From positions 1-64,000 of the forward strand of contig NZ_JAUZDX010000004.1 of NCBI RefSeq assembly GCF_030704685.1: DNA of 64,000 bases. Direction: 5' to 3'. Source of the stretch: Acidovorax sp. A1169 (GTDB taxonomy: Bacteria; Pseudomonadota; Gammaproteobacteria; Burkholderiales; Burkholderiaceae_C). A program made the position numbers and the translations under genes. The first letter of the stretch is position 1, and each line of letters opens with the position of its first letter. Under the pieces are notes generated by a model. It was not told the DNA's origin. It saw only the letters and a list, made by a program, of their open reading frames with translations, and did not search any database. This document shows, one piece after another, positions 1-7,736 of the stretch.

Positions 1-215
1 ACGAAGCAAAAGAAGGTAGGTGCGCCGCCGGGCGCACACCCCGGCCTCCGCCCTCAAAACAACACCAGGAGCAACCACCGCCCCAGCCATTCCAATAGCG
101 ATCCAATAGCTCTTCATTTCAACCACGACACAAACTGCATAAACAGGGGATACAGGCTGGCGAGACACTGTGCACACGGTCACCCAGACAGCCAAAGGCA
201 GCGCAGTCCGGGTGG

Positions 216-1322
216 ATGGTTTCCTTCTTCAACAGAACCTGCAAGCCCATGAACACCAACACCCTGCACCACGACGACGACACCGCCCACCACCACGGGC
301 TCCAGCACGACCTGAAGACCCTGACGCGCCAGGCCGCCACGCGCCGCAATGCGCTGCGCTGGCTGGCCGTGGGCAGCATGGCGCCGCTGTCCCTGCTCTC
401 GGGCAACAGCATGGCCGACACGGCCAGCGACACCAGCACCGTGCTCAACTGGGCCCAGGCCACCTACCCGCAGTGGTTCCCGGCCAGCTCGGCCGTGGCG
501 CAGAGCAATGCCAATTTCATCTTCCGCTTCTACCCCACCACCGACAACTACCTGGGCGTGAGCCTGCAGGATTCGAACCTGTACGCCTACGGCCGCGAGA
601 CCGGCTATGCCTTCCTGAACCTGGGCCCCCTGTCGCACTGGGTGAGCATGGCGGGCGGCGGTGCCACCAGCCAGACCTGCAGCATCATTCCGCAGGAGAC
701 GGCCGGCCCCTATCCAGGCGACGGCACCAACAGCAACCAGTCGGGCGTGGCCAATGCGCTCACGCTCTCGGGCATCGTACGCAGCGACATCCGCCCCAGC
801 ATCGGCGGCGCCACCGGCATCGCGGCCGGCATCCCCCTGCGCATCGAGCTGGAGCTGGTCAACACCGCATCGAGCTGCGCCACCCTGTCGGGCTATGCCG
901 TGTACCTGTGGCACTGCACGCGCGACGGCCTGTACTCCATGTATTCCAATGGGGTGACCAACGAGAACTACCTGCGCGGCGTGCAGGAGAGCAGTGCCTC
1001 GGGTGTGGCCACCTTCCAGTCCATCTTTCCTGGGTGCTACTCGGGCCGCATGCCCCACATCCACTTCGAGGTGTACCGCAATCTCGCCAGCGCCACGCGC
1101 GGCTCCAACGCCATCCGCACCTCGCAACTGGCCTTTCCCACCGCCACCTGCCAGCAGGTCTACACCGCCGACGGCTACAGCGCCAGCGTGCGCAACCTCT
1201 CGCAGATCACATTTGCCACCGACAACGTGTTCAGCGACGGCGTCTCGCTGCAGACCGCCACGGTCACGGGCAGCAACAGCGCCGGTTATGTGGCCAAGCT
1301 GCGCGTGGGCGTGAACGGCTGA
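216..1322 (+). CDS. Tat-exported intradiol ring-cleavage dioxygenase-like protein
   Basis: This 368-residue protein has an N-terminal twin-arginine-like signal (TRRNALRWL, about residues 42-50, followed by a hydrophobic stretch). Residues about 75-142 form a small aromatic-rich module (YPQWFP, FRFYPTTDNYLGV). The C-terminal part from about residue 155 is intradiol-dioxygenase-like: it keeps the opening IPQETAGPYPGDG, a WHCTRDGLYS segment with one candidate Tyr ligand, and PGCYSGRMPHIHFEVY with Tyr275, His281 and His283. These match the Tyr/Tyr/His/His non-heme Fe(III) ligand set of the family. Exported homologs exist whose substrates are mostly unknown, so I name no substrate. An alternative ATG at 249 would keep the Tat motif; neither start has a strong ribosome binding site. 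The gene stands alone. Confidence 0.8.
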   Translation: MVSFFNRTCKPMNTNTLHHDDDTAHHHGLQHDLKTLTRQAATRRNALRWLAVGSMAPLSLLSGNSMADTASDTSTVLNWAQATYPQWFPASSAVAQSNANFIFRFYPTTDNYLGVSLQDSNLYAYGRETGYAFLNLGPLSHWVSMAGGGATSQTCSIIPQETAGPYPGDGTNSNQSGVANALTLSGIVRSDIRPSIGGATGIAAGIPLRIELELVNTASSCATLSGYAVYLWHCTRDGLYSMYSNGVTNENYLRGVQESSASGVATFQSIFPGCYSGRMPHIHFEVYRNLASATRGSNAIRTSQLAFPTATCQQVYTADGYSASVRNLSQITFATDNVFSDGVSLQTATVTGSNSAGYVAKLRVGVNG

Positions 1323-1511
1323 GACTGCGCAGCCGCCATTTCTTTCTCTCTTCCCTCCCTTGGGTGCTGCCGGCTTGCCGGCGCACCCTTTTTTTAATGA
1401 CCTGCGGGAACGCGCCACCGCCGAATCCGCACTACAGCCAGGCCACCCATCGACCTACACCCGTCCGGCCCTTGCGCGCCCAGACTCTGCCCACGACACC
1501 GGGAGACTTCC

Positions 1512-1688
1512 ATGAGCGCGATTCCACCCAAGGACACCTACCAACTGGTCTTCGACAGCCTCACCGAGCAGGACTCGACGACGGCGGAGCGCACGGCGCG
1601 GCTGCTCGCCCAGGTCATCGACCACCTGGAGCAGCGCCGGGAGCTGGACCGACAGGAAATCGAGGACATGGTCCACAAGCTCGGCTGA
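1512..1688 (+). CDS. Small conserved-looking hypothetical protein (58 aa)
   Basis: This short frame starts at an ATG preceded by GGGAGACTTCC, a plausible ribosome binding site, and ends in TGA after 58 codons. The product is charged and probably helical: it begins MSAIPPKDTYQLVFDSL, continues with an acidic Ser/Thr patch, and has a Leu/Glu/Arg-rich helix (LLAQVIDHLEQRRELDRQE). No signal peptide or membrane segment is visible. Codon positions show the GC bias of the neighbouring genes, which supports real coding. I do not recognise the family. It sits between the dioxygenase-like gene and an Ala-rich exported protein, both on the same strand but with gaps above 100 bp. Confidence 0.6.
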   Translation: MSAIPPKDTYQLVFDSLTEQDSTTAERTARLLAQVIDHLEQRRELDRQEIEDMVHKLG

Positions 1689-1807
1689 CCTGGCCGGCCC
1701 CCCCGCACGGGCGGGTATCCATGCGCAGCCAATGCCTTTGGCGCAGCAGGGCCAAAGACTGGTTCAGTAGCATGTCCGCTCACCTGTACAAGGACCTGGA
1801 TCTACCC

Positions 1808-2269
1808 ATGAATGCTTCGCTTCGCACCACCTCGGCCGTCATCGCCCTGGCCATCGCCGCCCTGGCCGTTCCCACGCTGGCGCAGGCCAAGCGCATGGGT
1901 GGCAGCAGCAAGGCCGCTGCGGCCCGCCCAGCACCTGCAGCAACCCCGGCTGCCACCGCCGCGCCCAAGGCACCGGCGACTCCCGCAACCCCGGCAGCTG
2001 CCGCACCGGCTGCTGCAGCCCCTGCTGCCGCAGCGGCACCTGCGCCACGCCCCGGTATCGGCTCCACCCTGGGCGCTGCCGCCGTAGGCGGCGTGGCCGG
2101 CGCCATGATCGGCAATGCCATGGCCAGCCCCAGCGCAGACAAGGATGCCAAGGCCAAGGAAGCCAAGGTGAAGGAAGCCGAAGCCGCCGAAAAGGAAGCC
2201 AAGGAACTGCAGCGCAAGGCCGATGAAGCCAAGGCCAAGGCCGAGGCGGCTCGCACGGCTGCCAAGTAA
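1808..2269 (+). CDS. Exported Ala/Pro-rich protein with glycine-zipper segment and Lys/Glu coiled coil
   Basis: The 153-residue product has a clear signal peptide (hydrophobic core about residues 10-22, cleavage after LAQA) followed by KRMGGSS. A low-complexity Ala/Pro/Thr linker covers about residues 30-78. A glycine-zipper-like hydrophobic helix follows (GIGSTLGAAAVGGVAGAMIG, about 83-102), then a Lys/Glu/Ala coiled coil to the C-terminus. The mature start resembles the N-terminus of proteobacterial Tim44-like proteins, but the Tim44 domain itself is absent. Glycine zippers are usual in small envelope proteins that insert into membranes. Function is unknown. The chosen ATG lies just after a purine-rich GGAT stretch; a longer in-frame extension upstream lacks coding character. 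Confidence 0.75.
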   Translation: MNASLRTTSAVIALAIAALAVPTLAQAKRMGGSSKAAAARPAPAATPAATAAPKAPATPATPAAAAPAAAAPAAAAAPAPRPGIGSTLGAAAVGGVAGAMIGNAMASPSADKDAKAKEAKVKEAEAAEKEAKELQRKADEAKAKAEAARTAAK

Positions 2270-2286
2270 CAAGCAGCGCGAGTTGC

Positions 2287-2307
2287 AGCGGGCCCGCACG
2301 GCCCGCT
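2287..2307. terminator. Hairpin between convergent genes
   Basis: A perfect 8-bp stem (AGCGGGCC/GGCCCGCT) with a 5-nt loop lies between the Ala-rich gene and the oppositely oriented Rrf2 gene. There is no T-run, so it may act bidirectionally as a stem-only terminator. Confidence 0.5.
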
Positions 2308-2313
2308 ACTGCG

Positions 2314-2847
2314 CTACTCCAGCGCCCTTGAGGCGCCCAGTGCAAAGACCGAGTTGGGAACCCCTTCCCGGGGGAGTTGCGGCCGGGGCTTCATCCGCTT
2401 GGCAGGGCTGCTCTTTTCTGCGGCCACCGGCATGCGCTCGACGGGTGCCTGCTGGCTCACCAGCTCGGCCACGGACACCGATGCCAGGTACTCCATCACC
2501 GAATGGTTGAAAGCCGCCCAGAGCTCCGCCGTCATGGCCCCTTGCGAAGAACTCATGGCATCGGCCGGCCCGCCTGCCCCACCCGGCTTGCCAACCTCTG
2601 AAGCCAGCACGATGTCGGCCACCGAAATGTCGCGCGCCCCGCGGGCCAGCGTGTAGCCGCCGCCCGGGCCCCGGGTGCTGATCACCAGCCCCGCCTGGCG
2701 CAGGCCGCTGAACAGCACCTCCAGGTAGGACACGGAAATCTCGTACCGCTCGCTCAGGGCGGACAATGCCACCGGGCTGCCCACGGAGCGGGACGCCAGG
2801 TCCACAATGGCGACGACGGCAAACTTGCTACGGGTGGTCAGGCGCAT
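2314..2847 (-). CDS. Rrf2/IscR-family transcriptional regulator lacking cluster cysteines
   Basis: The 177-residue product begins MRLTTRSKFAVVAIVDLA and carries the Rrf2 winged helix (about residues 1-75) including SVSYLEVLFSGLRQAGLV and RGPGGGYTLARGA, very close to IscR. The region where IscR has three cysteines for its 2Fe-2S cluster (about residues 90-110) has none; the whole protein contains no cysteine. A Lys/Pro-rich tail follows the core. The start is supported by a GGAG site ten bases upstream. No isc genes are nearby. It is therefore probably an IscR paralog that senses something else or works as an apo-protein; its targets are unknown. Confidence 0.85.
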   Translation of the reverse strand: MRLTTRSKFAVVAIVDLASRSVGSPVALSALSERYEISVSYLEVLFSGLRQAGLVISTRGPGGGYTLARGARDISVADIVLASEVGKPGGAGGPADAMSSSQGAMTAELWAAFNHSVMEYLASVSVAELVSQQAPVERMPVAAEKSSPAKRMKPRPQLPREGVPNSVFALGASRALE

Positions 2848-3184
2848 GGCTTGCTCCGGAAATGGGGGCGTTGTGGCAGGCGTGCACCCCGGTGTTCTTG
2901 TTCATGGTGCTCAGGTGGGCAATGGCACCTGGGCCCGCAAACCCGCAAGGGTTGGACAGCCGCTTGGGCAGGGGAAAGGCAGGCACGGTGGCGATTTCCA
3001 TGGTGAATGTCTGGGGCCAGTCGCCGGCGCCACGGGTTGGCGGCGCAGGGAATTTCGATGGGCGTTTCGGTGCAGAGGGGATGCGGCAACAGCCAGGTGC
3101 GCGTGGCGCAAGGCTGCCGTAAGGCAGCCCCCAAGAGAAACACCGCTTCAGCAGCGAAGGGGGAGCCGGCCGTGGGCCGGACGC
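2848..3184. other. Intergenic stretch, no convincing gene
   Basis: Open frames here have atypical composition and no family resemblance. It holds the Rrf2 upstream region and a perfect 7-bp hairpin (GGCTGCC gtaa GGCAGCC, 3112-3129) followed by GC-rich palindromic DNA (for example CCGGCCGTGGGCCGG, about 3166-3180). The hairpin could end transcription of the minus-strand gene at 3185-3529. Confidence 0.5.
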
Positions 3185-3529
3185 TCAGGCGAGGATGCCC
3201 AGAGCTTTTGGCGGTTTGTGCGGTGGCGCAATGGCCGCAGAAGGCGTTCGCACGGGGGTAACCGCAATCAGGCCCCTGTCAGCAACGGTGCCGGTATCTG
3301 CCAGGGCCTGGGGCTGCAGCAGATCGGGAAAGTCCTGCCGGTCATCGAGCAGGGCATGGTCGTCCGCATCGGAATTGGCACCGGGCGCTTCGTGCCCTGG
3401 TGCAGACTGGCACAGCGCCGCCACGTCCTGCGGATCGAACGACATGTAGGGCTTGCTGGAACCGACGACGGAAATCCCCACGCACAGCAAAAAGTGCAGA
3501 AGAAAGACGGCGACAAGGCTCCGGAACAT
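3185..3529 (-). CDS. Small single-span or exported hypothetical protein
   Basis: The 114-residue product starts MFRSLVAVFLLHFLLCVGIS, a signal anchor or signal peptide, followed by SSKPYMSFDPQDVAALCQS and an Asp-rich soluble part. Only the N-terminal 20 residues are membrane-like. A TTG nine bases upstream is a possible alternative start. A TATAAT hexamer lies eight bases before the ATG, so the transcript may be leaderless or nearly so. I do not recognise the family. It lies downstream of, and on the same strand as, the phytase-like lipoprotein gene, separated from it by a strong hairpin. Confidence 0.6.
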   Translation of the reverse strand: MFRSLVAVFLLHFLLCVGISVVGSSKPYMSFDPQDVAALCQSAPGHEAPGANSDADDHALLDDRQDFPDLLQPQALADTGTVADRGLIAVTPVRTPSAAIAPPHKPPKALGILA

Positions 3530-3537
3530 GGTGGCCA

Positions 3538-3543
3538 ATTATA
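3538..3543 (-). promoter_or_regulatory. Consensus -10 box close to a start codon
   Basis: Read on the minus strand this is TATAAT, with TGGCCACC between it and the ATG at 3529. No convincing -35 was found because the upstream DNA is occupied by the 12-bp hairpin at 3549-3575. Confidence 0.45.
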
Positions 3544-3548
3544 GGCAG

Positions 3549-3575
3549 CATGGCGGGCCTCCCAGGCCCGCCATG
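3549..3575. terminator. Perfect 12-bp stem hairpin
   Basis: CATGGCGGGCCT pairs perfectly with AGGCCCGCCATG around a CCC loop. It lies 30 bases past the stop codon of the minus-strand phytase-like gene and has no T-run. Termination is the likeliest role. Confidence 0.55.
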
Positions 3576-3605
3576 GATTCACATCGCCATCGGCAATGAC
3601 CTCGA

Positions 3606-4793
3606 TCAAGGAAGCACTTCAAACACCAGGTATTGGTTGCGGTCAGTCTGCGAGTCTGCCGTGGGGAAGTTGTCGTCCGCCACCACCACCAGCGAATCGC
3701 GCCCGTTGGCCAGCTTGGGGCCGAAGGTGATGCCTTCCAGGTTGGCGATGCCGCCCAATGGGCCCTTCAAGGTCTCGAAATCGAGCACCAGGCGCTTGGT
3801 GACCGGCGTGTAGGCGGCCCCGGCCAGTGCAGCCGTGGCCAGCACATTGCTGGCGTTGGCGGTGTTGATCTCGTACAGCCGCGCCTGGTTGCCCACCACG
3901 CCCACCGAGAAGCTGCGTTCCAGCACCAGGAAGCGCGTGGCGCTCAGGGCCAGGATTTCCGTGGCACCGCTGACCGTGAACTGGTCCGCCGGCACCGGCA
4001 CGGCCTGCACCCTGTCGACGGGATAGGCGTACTGCGCCACGGCCGCGCCGGTGGCACGGTCGAACATGGTGATGCGCGACACGCTGCCGGCCGTGGTGGT
4101 CGATGCGGGGCCATCCTGCAGCAGCGCACCTTCCATCAGCACGGCAGCCCGGCTGTTGTCGGGCGTGAAGGCGATGCCCTCGAAGGCCAGGTTGCCGCGC
4201 GGACCGGTGTTGTCGGCCGACATGCGGAACATCGCGGGGATCTGGTACTCGCGCACATGGGTGCCATCGGCGCGCACCTCGCGGATGAACGGGTCGATAA
4301 TGCGCGCGGCGCTCGTGCCGGACGCCAGCGTGCGGTCGCCCTCGCTGACCCAGACATAGTTGCCCGTGGCGCGGTCGATGCGCACCGATTCGGGGTCGGC
4401 CACCAGTGGATCGGGCACCTTGGGGTACACCGCGCCATTCGGCTGCTTCATGCTGAAGGTCGAGAGGAACTGCACGCCGCTGAAGCTGCTCGTGTCGTAG
4501 TTCAGGCGCACGGTGTACATGCGCGGCGCATTCGCCGAGTCGGTATTCGTGCGGTCGTCCGACAGCAGCACGAACTGGTTGCTCTTGTCGTCATAGTCGA
4601 TGCCCGAGATGCCGCCCACCACCGTGCCCTGGTACTCCATGCGCCGCGGCAGGATCTGCTGGCCGATGAGGCGCAGGGAGCCGACGCTGCGCTCGCCGTT
4701 GTTGTTGTTGTCATCGCTGCCGCCGCAGGCGGCGAGCAGTGCGGTGGCGGCGCATACCGCGCCCAGCGTCCAGATGCTGCGAAAAACTGTCAT
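3606..4793 (-). CDS. Lipoprotein with esterase-like activity of phytase domain
   Basis: The 395-residue product has a lipoprotein signal with lipobox LLAACGGS (Cys at about residue 23) and an Asn-rich spacer (DDNNNNG). The rest fits the phytase-like beta-propeller family PF13449: GGISGIDYD, FVLLSDDR, DPESVRID, GNYVWVSEGDR, AFEGIAFTPD, ATRFLVLERSF, ANLEGITFGP and SLVVVADDNF are recurrent blade motifs. Members are outer-membrane-attached or periplasmic esterase/phosphatase candidates with poorly known substrates. The start follows a GGGAG site. No phosphate-uptake genes are adjacent, so a phytase role is not assured. Confidence 0.85.
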   Translation of the reverse strand: MTVFRSIWTLGAVCAATALLAACGGSDDNNNNGERSVGSLRLIGQQILPRRMEYQGTVVGGISGIDYDDKSNQFVLLSDDRTNTDSANAPRMYTVRLNYDTSSFSGVQFLSTFSMKQPNGAVYPKVPDPLVADPESVRIDRATGNYVWVSEGDRTLASGTSAARIIDPFIREVRADGTHVREYQIPAMFRMSADNTGPRGNLAFEGIAFTPDNSRAAVLMEGALLQDGPASTTTAGSVSRITMFDRATGAAVAQYAYPVDRVQAVPVPADQFTVSGATEILALSATRFLVLERSFSVGVVGNQARLYEINTANASNVLATAALAGAAYTPVTKRLVLDFETLKGPLGGIANLEGITFGPKLANGRDSLVVVADDNFPTADSQTDRNQYLVFEVLP

Positions 4794-4941
4794 TGTGGTT
4801 TTCTCCCGTGAGTGAAGCGGGCGAGTCTAGGGAGGGCATGTGACAGAACGGAGACCGACTCGTGGCGCGAGATGCAGACACCCGGCTGCCGCAAGGCATG
4901 CAAGTGATGGTAAATTTTCTGGCTACTCCCAAGGACACCTT

Positions 4942-5502
4942 GTGCCACTGTTGAAACTTTCGTGCGCCAACTGCTCTGCCCCCCTGCAAATCGGAGAAGA
5001 CCTGGAACGCTTTGCCTGCAGCTACTGCGGGACCGAGCAAATCGTGGAGCGCTCCGGAGGCATCGTCTGGTTACGGAAGGTGGAGACCGCGATCAAGGCC
5101 GTGCAACGGGGCACCGACCGAACAGCGGCAGAACTCGCCCTGGTGCGCCTGGACCGTGAACTCGGCGAAGCCCAGGCGAGCAAGGCAGCGTTGATCCACG
5201 CGGCGAACGCGCAGTTTGCGAAAGCCAACGCCCACCGCAGCAGCATTGCTTCGATCTCGTTCATGGCTGCAGCTTTGCTGTTCCCCATGGTCGTTGGCCT
5301 TTTCGGCAGGCACATCAGGGAGGGTGAATCCTTGTTCGTCTGGGCCATGGTCAGTCTGGGCACGCCCCTGGCAGTCTTCTATTCGATCAAGGCGCCCACC
5401 CGCGTCGACATACAACAGCCCTTGGCGGAAATCGACGCCCGAATCGCCCAGATTGAGGAAGACATCGGTGCCAGCCGTGCCATTCTGGATGCTCCATCGT
5501 GA
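4942..5502 (+). CDS. Zinc-ribbon membrane protein, paralog A
   Basis: I start this protein at GTG 4942 because AAGGA lies six bases upstream and because its paralog on the other strand has a matching GTG with its own binding site; the open frame extends further upstream to 4840 without coding character. The product begins VPLLKLSCANCSAPLQIG and contains a CxxC...CxxC zinc ribbon (CANC, CSYC) spaced by about 18 residues, then IVERSGG and a helical RTAAELAL segment, two membrane spans (about residues 90-110 and 118-135) and a C-terminal helix. The role is unknown; zinc ribbons of this sort often bind partner proteins or nucleic acid. It converges with its paralog with only 24 bp between stop codons. 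Confidence 0.75.
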   Translation: MPLLKLSCANCSAPLQIGEDLERFACSYCGTEQIVERSGGIVWLRKVETAIKAVQRGTDRTAAELALVRLDRELGEAQASKAALIHAANAQFAKANAHRSSIASISFMAAALLFPMVVGLFGRHIREGESLFVWAMVSLGTPLAVFYSIKAPTRVDIQQPLAEIDARIAQIEEDIGASRAILDAPS

Positions 5503-5526
5503 ATCGTCGAAACGCCATAGCCGCCG

Positions 5527-6093
5527 TCAAGTCGGCAGCGTATCCAGAATGCGCCGGTTCGCCTTGATGTGCGCCCGGATCTTGTCGATCTTCTCATCCA
5601 GGTGCTCCGTCTCTTGCACCAGATCGAACTTCGGCAGCTTGGTCTTCCTATAGACCAGGGTCGAGGTCCCGATCACCACCACCCAAAAAAGCACGATTTT
5701 CACGATGTTGCCCAGCGTCGATGTCGGCGTTATCGGACTCACAAAGATCGCCCATAGAATCGCAACGCTGAACGTGGCGATGATGACCAACGTGTGCCGA
5801 CCGGTTTTGGCTTGCTCCAACCGCTGTTGCAACCGGTGCACCACCTGAGCCCTCTGTTCCATGAGTTCATCCAGTTCACGGTTCAAGCGGGGCATGGCCA
5901 ACTCCGCCGCCGTCCGGTCGGTGCCCCTTTGCACTGCGCTGATTGCCGCCTCCAGCTTGCGCGTTGACACCACCCCGCCCGAGCGCTCAACGATCTGCGC
6001 CGTCCCACAGTAGCTGCAGGTGAATCGCTCCAAATCTGCGGCCACCTCCAGCGGCGCAGAACAGTTTGCACAAGACAACGTCAACAACGGCAC
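5527..6093 (-). CDS. Zinc-ribbon membrane protein, paralog B
   Basis: This is the convergent sister of the gene at 4942-5502. The products share VPLLxLSCANCSAPL, the second CSYCG, QIVERSGG and AVQRGTDRTAAELA almost identically, then diverge through the coiled-coil, two transmembrane segments and the C-terminal helix, both of which end in a similar RxILD motif. I chose GTG 6093, preceded by AGAGGGG, although an in-frame ATG exists at 6129. The shared N-terminus with divergent C-terminus implies tandem-inverted duplication followed by selection on the zinc ribbon. Function is unknown. Confidence 0.75.
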   Translation of the reverse strand: MPLLTLSCANCSAPLEVAADLERFTCSYCGTAQIVERSGGVVSTRKLEAAISAVQRGTDRTAAELAMPRLNRELDELMEQRAQVVHRLQQRLEQAKTGRHTLVIIATFSVAILWAIFVSPITPTSTLGNIVKIVLFWVVVIGTSTLVYRKTKLPKFDLVQETEHLDEKIDKIRAHIKANRRILDTLPT

Positions 6094-6209
6094 AAAGATC
6101 CCCTCTTTCGAATCGCCCGAATCTACCATCGGTGACCGAATGTAAAAACACCCAAATGTCGCAGATGATCAAAATGAAAATGCAGACCTGAGCATCCTCG
6201 GCAAGCCAA

Positions 6210-6237
6210 GGCCCGCACCACGCGGGCCGTTTTATTT
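6210..6237 (+). terminator. Intrinsic terminator pointing right
   Basis: GGCCCGC pairs with GCGGGCC around ACCAC and is followed by GTTTTATTT. No plus-strand protein gene ends here; the nearest ends at 5502 and faces a convergent gene. It may insulate the cytX riboswitch or end a small RNA (see findings). Confidence 0.6.
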
Positions 6238-6250
6238 CTGGCTATAGAAT

Positions 6251-6346
6251 CGCGCCCAGCTAGGGGTGCCGAAGCCGGGAAACCGGGTGAGGCTGAGAGA
6301 GTCCCTTTGAACCTGATTGAGATCATCCTCGCGCAGGGAAGCAGTC
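6251..6346 (+). promoter_or_regulatory. TPP riboswitch (THI element) upstream of cytX
   Basis: The core signatures of the TPP aptamer are present in order: AGGGGTGCC, a short P3 arm (GCCGGG aaa CCGGGT), GGCTGAGAGAG with the conserved CTGAGA at 6293-6298, GAACCTGAT at 6309-6317, and GCGCAGGGAAGC closing the element. A TATAGAAT stretch at 6243-6250 is a likely -10 region. The aptamer is followed by about 115 bases before the cytX ATG, enough for an expression platform. In this family ligand binding normally represses the gene downstream. Confidence 0.93.
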
Positions 6347-6461
6347 CGCATACGCCATACCTGGCGCTCCACTCCCAGTGCACTGGGAGCTGGTGCGTTG
6401 GGGTCCAGCCAGTACGCTGCCGACCCTGCTCTGTCGTTTCTGAACGGAGAGCCCAACCACC

Positions 6462-7736
6462 ATGTCTGCCCACGTTTCCGCCCCCGCCAACGAGGCGCTG
6501 GCCCCGGTTTCACCGGACCGCCGCGTCTTCCATTGGCATGACCATGCCTCGCTCTGGTTCAGCCTGGGTGTGGGCCTGCTGGTCATGCAGGTCGGGGCCT
6601 ACCTCATGCCCGCGCTGGGCACCAAGGAGGCGCTGATCGCCATCGTGGCCGGCTCCATCGTGGGAGCGGGCCTGCTCGGCTGGGTGGCCAAGCTGGGCTG
6701 CGACAGCGGGCTGGCGAGTGCGGGGTTGATGCATGCGGTGTATGGCCGCACCTTCGCGAGCCTGCCCATCATTCTCAACATCGTGCAGCTCGTGGGGTGG
6801 GGCACGTTCGAACTGGTGGTGATGGGCGAGGCCACGGTGGCCATTGGCCGGCAGTCCGGCAGCATGGCCGGCACGCAGTGGCCAGTGCTGGCCACTCTGC
6901 TGTGGGGCGGCGTGGTGATGCTGCTGATCAGCGCATCGATGGTGCAGCTGGTGCGCAAGGTGATTGCGCGCGTGGCGCTGCCGCTGGTGGTGCTGTCGCT
7001 GCTGTGGCTGAGCTGGCAGTTTCTGTCCCTGGCCAACGCCCAGGGCTTTGCGCAGCTGTGGAACCGGCCTGGCGCCGGTGGCATGGGCGTGCTGCCCGCG
7101 CTGGACCTGGTGATCGCCATGCCCATCTCGTGGCTGCCGTTGGTGGCCGACTATGCGCGCCATGGCAAGAACGGTAGCTCCGCATTGCGCGGCACCTGGC
7201 TGGGCTATGCATTGGCCAATATGTGGTGCTACACGCTGGGTGTGCTGGTGGCGCTGACCTTGCCGAGCAAGGACCTGGTGCAGGCCCTGCTGCTGGCCCA
7301 GGGCGGGCTGATCGCGCTGTCGCTGATCCTGATCGACGAGGTGGACAACGCCTATGGCGACGCCTATTCGGGCGCCGTGTCGGCCCACAGCCTGCTGCCG
7401 CGCTGGGGCGTGCGCCGTTGGGGCATCGCCATGGCTGCGGGCTGCACAGCCCTGGCGCTGGTGCTGCCCATGCACAGCCTGGAGCCCTTCCTGCTGCGGC
7501 TCAGCTCGGTGTTCGTGCCCTTGTTCGGCGTGATCATCGGCCGCCTGGCCTTTGGCACCAACGCCCCGGCACTGCTGCAGCGCGCCCCCCAGGTCAACTG
7601 GCTGCCTGTGGCCATCTGGCTCGTGGGCATCGCGGTGTACCACGTGGCGCCGCTGGTGCTGCCGGGCGCGGGCTCTGCCCTGCCGGCGCTGGTGTTCAGC
7701 TTCAGCCTGGCCTGGGCAACACGACCCAAAGCCTGA
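6462..7736 (+). CDS. cytX: CytX, putative hydroxymethylpyrimidine transporter (NCS1 family)
   Basis: The 424-residue product is an integral membrane protein with about twelve hydrophobic segments and nucleobase:cation symporter-1 features near the N-terminus (ASLWFSLGVGLLVMQVGAYL, GSIVGAGLLG). Comparative genomics links CytX to uptake of the thiamine pyrimidine precursor HMP when it sits in thiamine loci. Here it is directly behind a TPP riboswitch and next to thiD, which phosphorylates HMP, so that assignment is well supported. The stop codon abuts the stop codon of the convergent thiD gene with no spacer. Confidence 0.93.
   Translation: MSAHVSAPANEALAPVSPDRRVFHWHDHASLWFSLGVGLLVMQVGAYLMPALGTKEALIAIVAGSIVGAGLLGWVAKLGCDSGLASAGLMHAVYGRTFASLPIILNIVQLVGWGTFELVVMGEATVAIGRQSGSMAGTQWPVLATLLWGGVVMLLISASMVQLVRKVIARVALPLVVLSLLWLSWQFLSLANAQGFAQLWNRPGAGGMGVLPALDLVIAMPISWLPLVADYARHGKNGSSALRGTWLGYALANMWCYTLGVLVALTLPSKDLVQALLLAQGGLIALSLILIDEVDNAYGDAYSGAVSAHSLLPRWGVRRWGIAMAAGCTALALVLPMHSLEPFLLRLSSVFVPLFGVIIGRLAFGTNAPALLQRAPQVNWLPVAIWLVGIAVYHVAPLVLPGAGSALPALVFSFSLAWATRPKA

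Noticed and set aside
119..463. Open frame on the minus strand at the left end
   Set aside because: It overlaps the dioxygenase-like gene, has no family features and looks like an antisense shadow; the first 215 bases show only a small hairpin (20-37).
170..2269. 699-codon open frame spanning three genes
   Set aside because: Most of its length is the wrong frame of the dioxygenase-like gene; only the part from 1808 is a real protein with a signal peptide.
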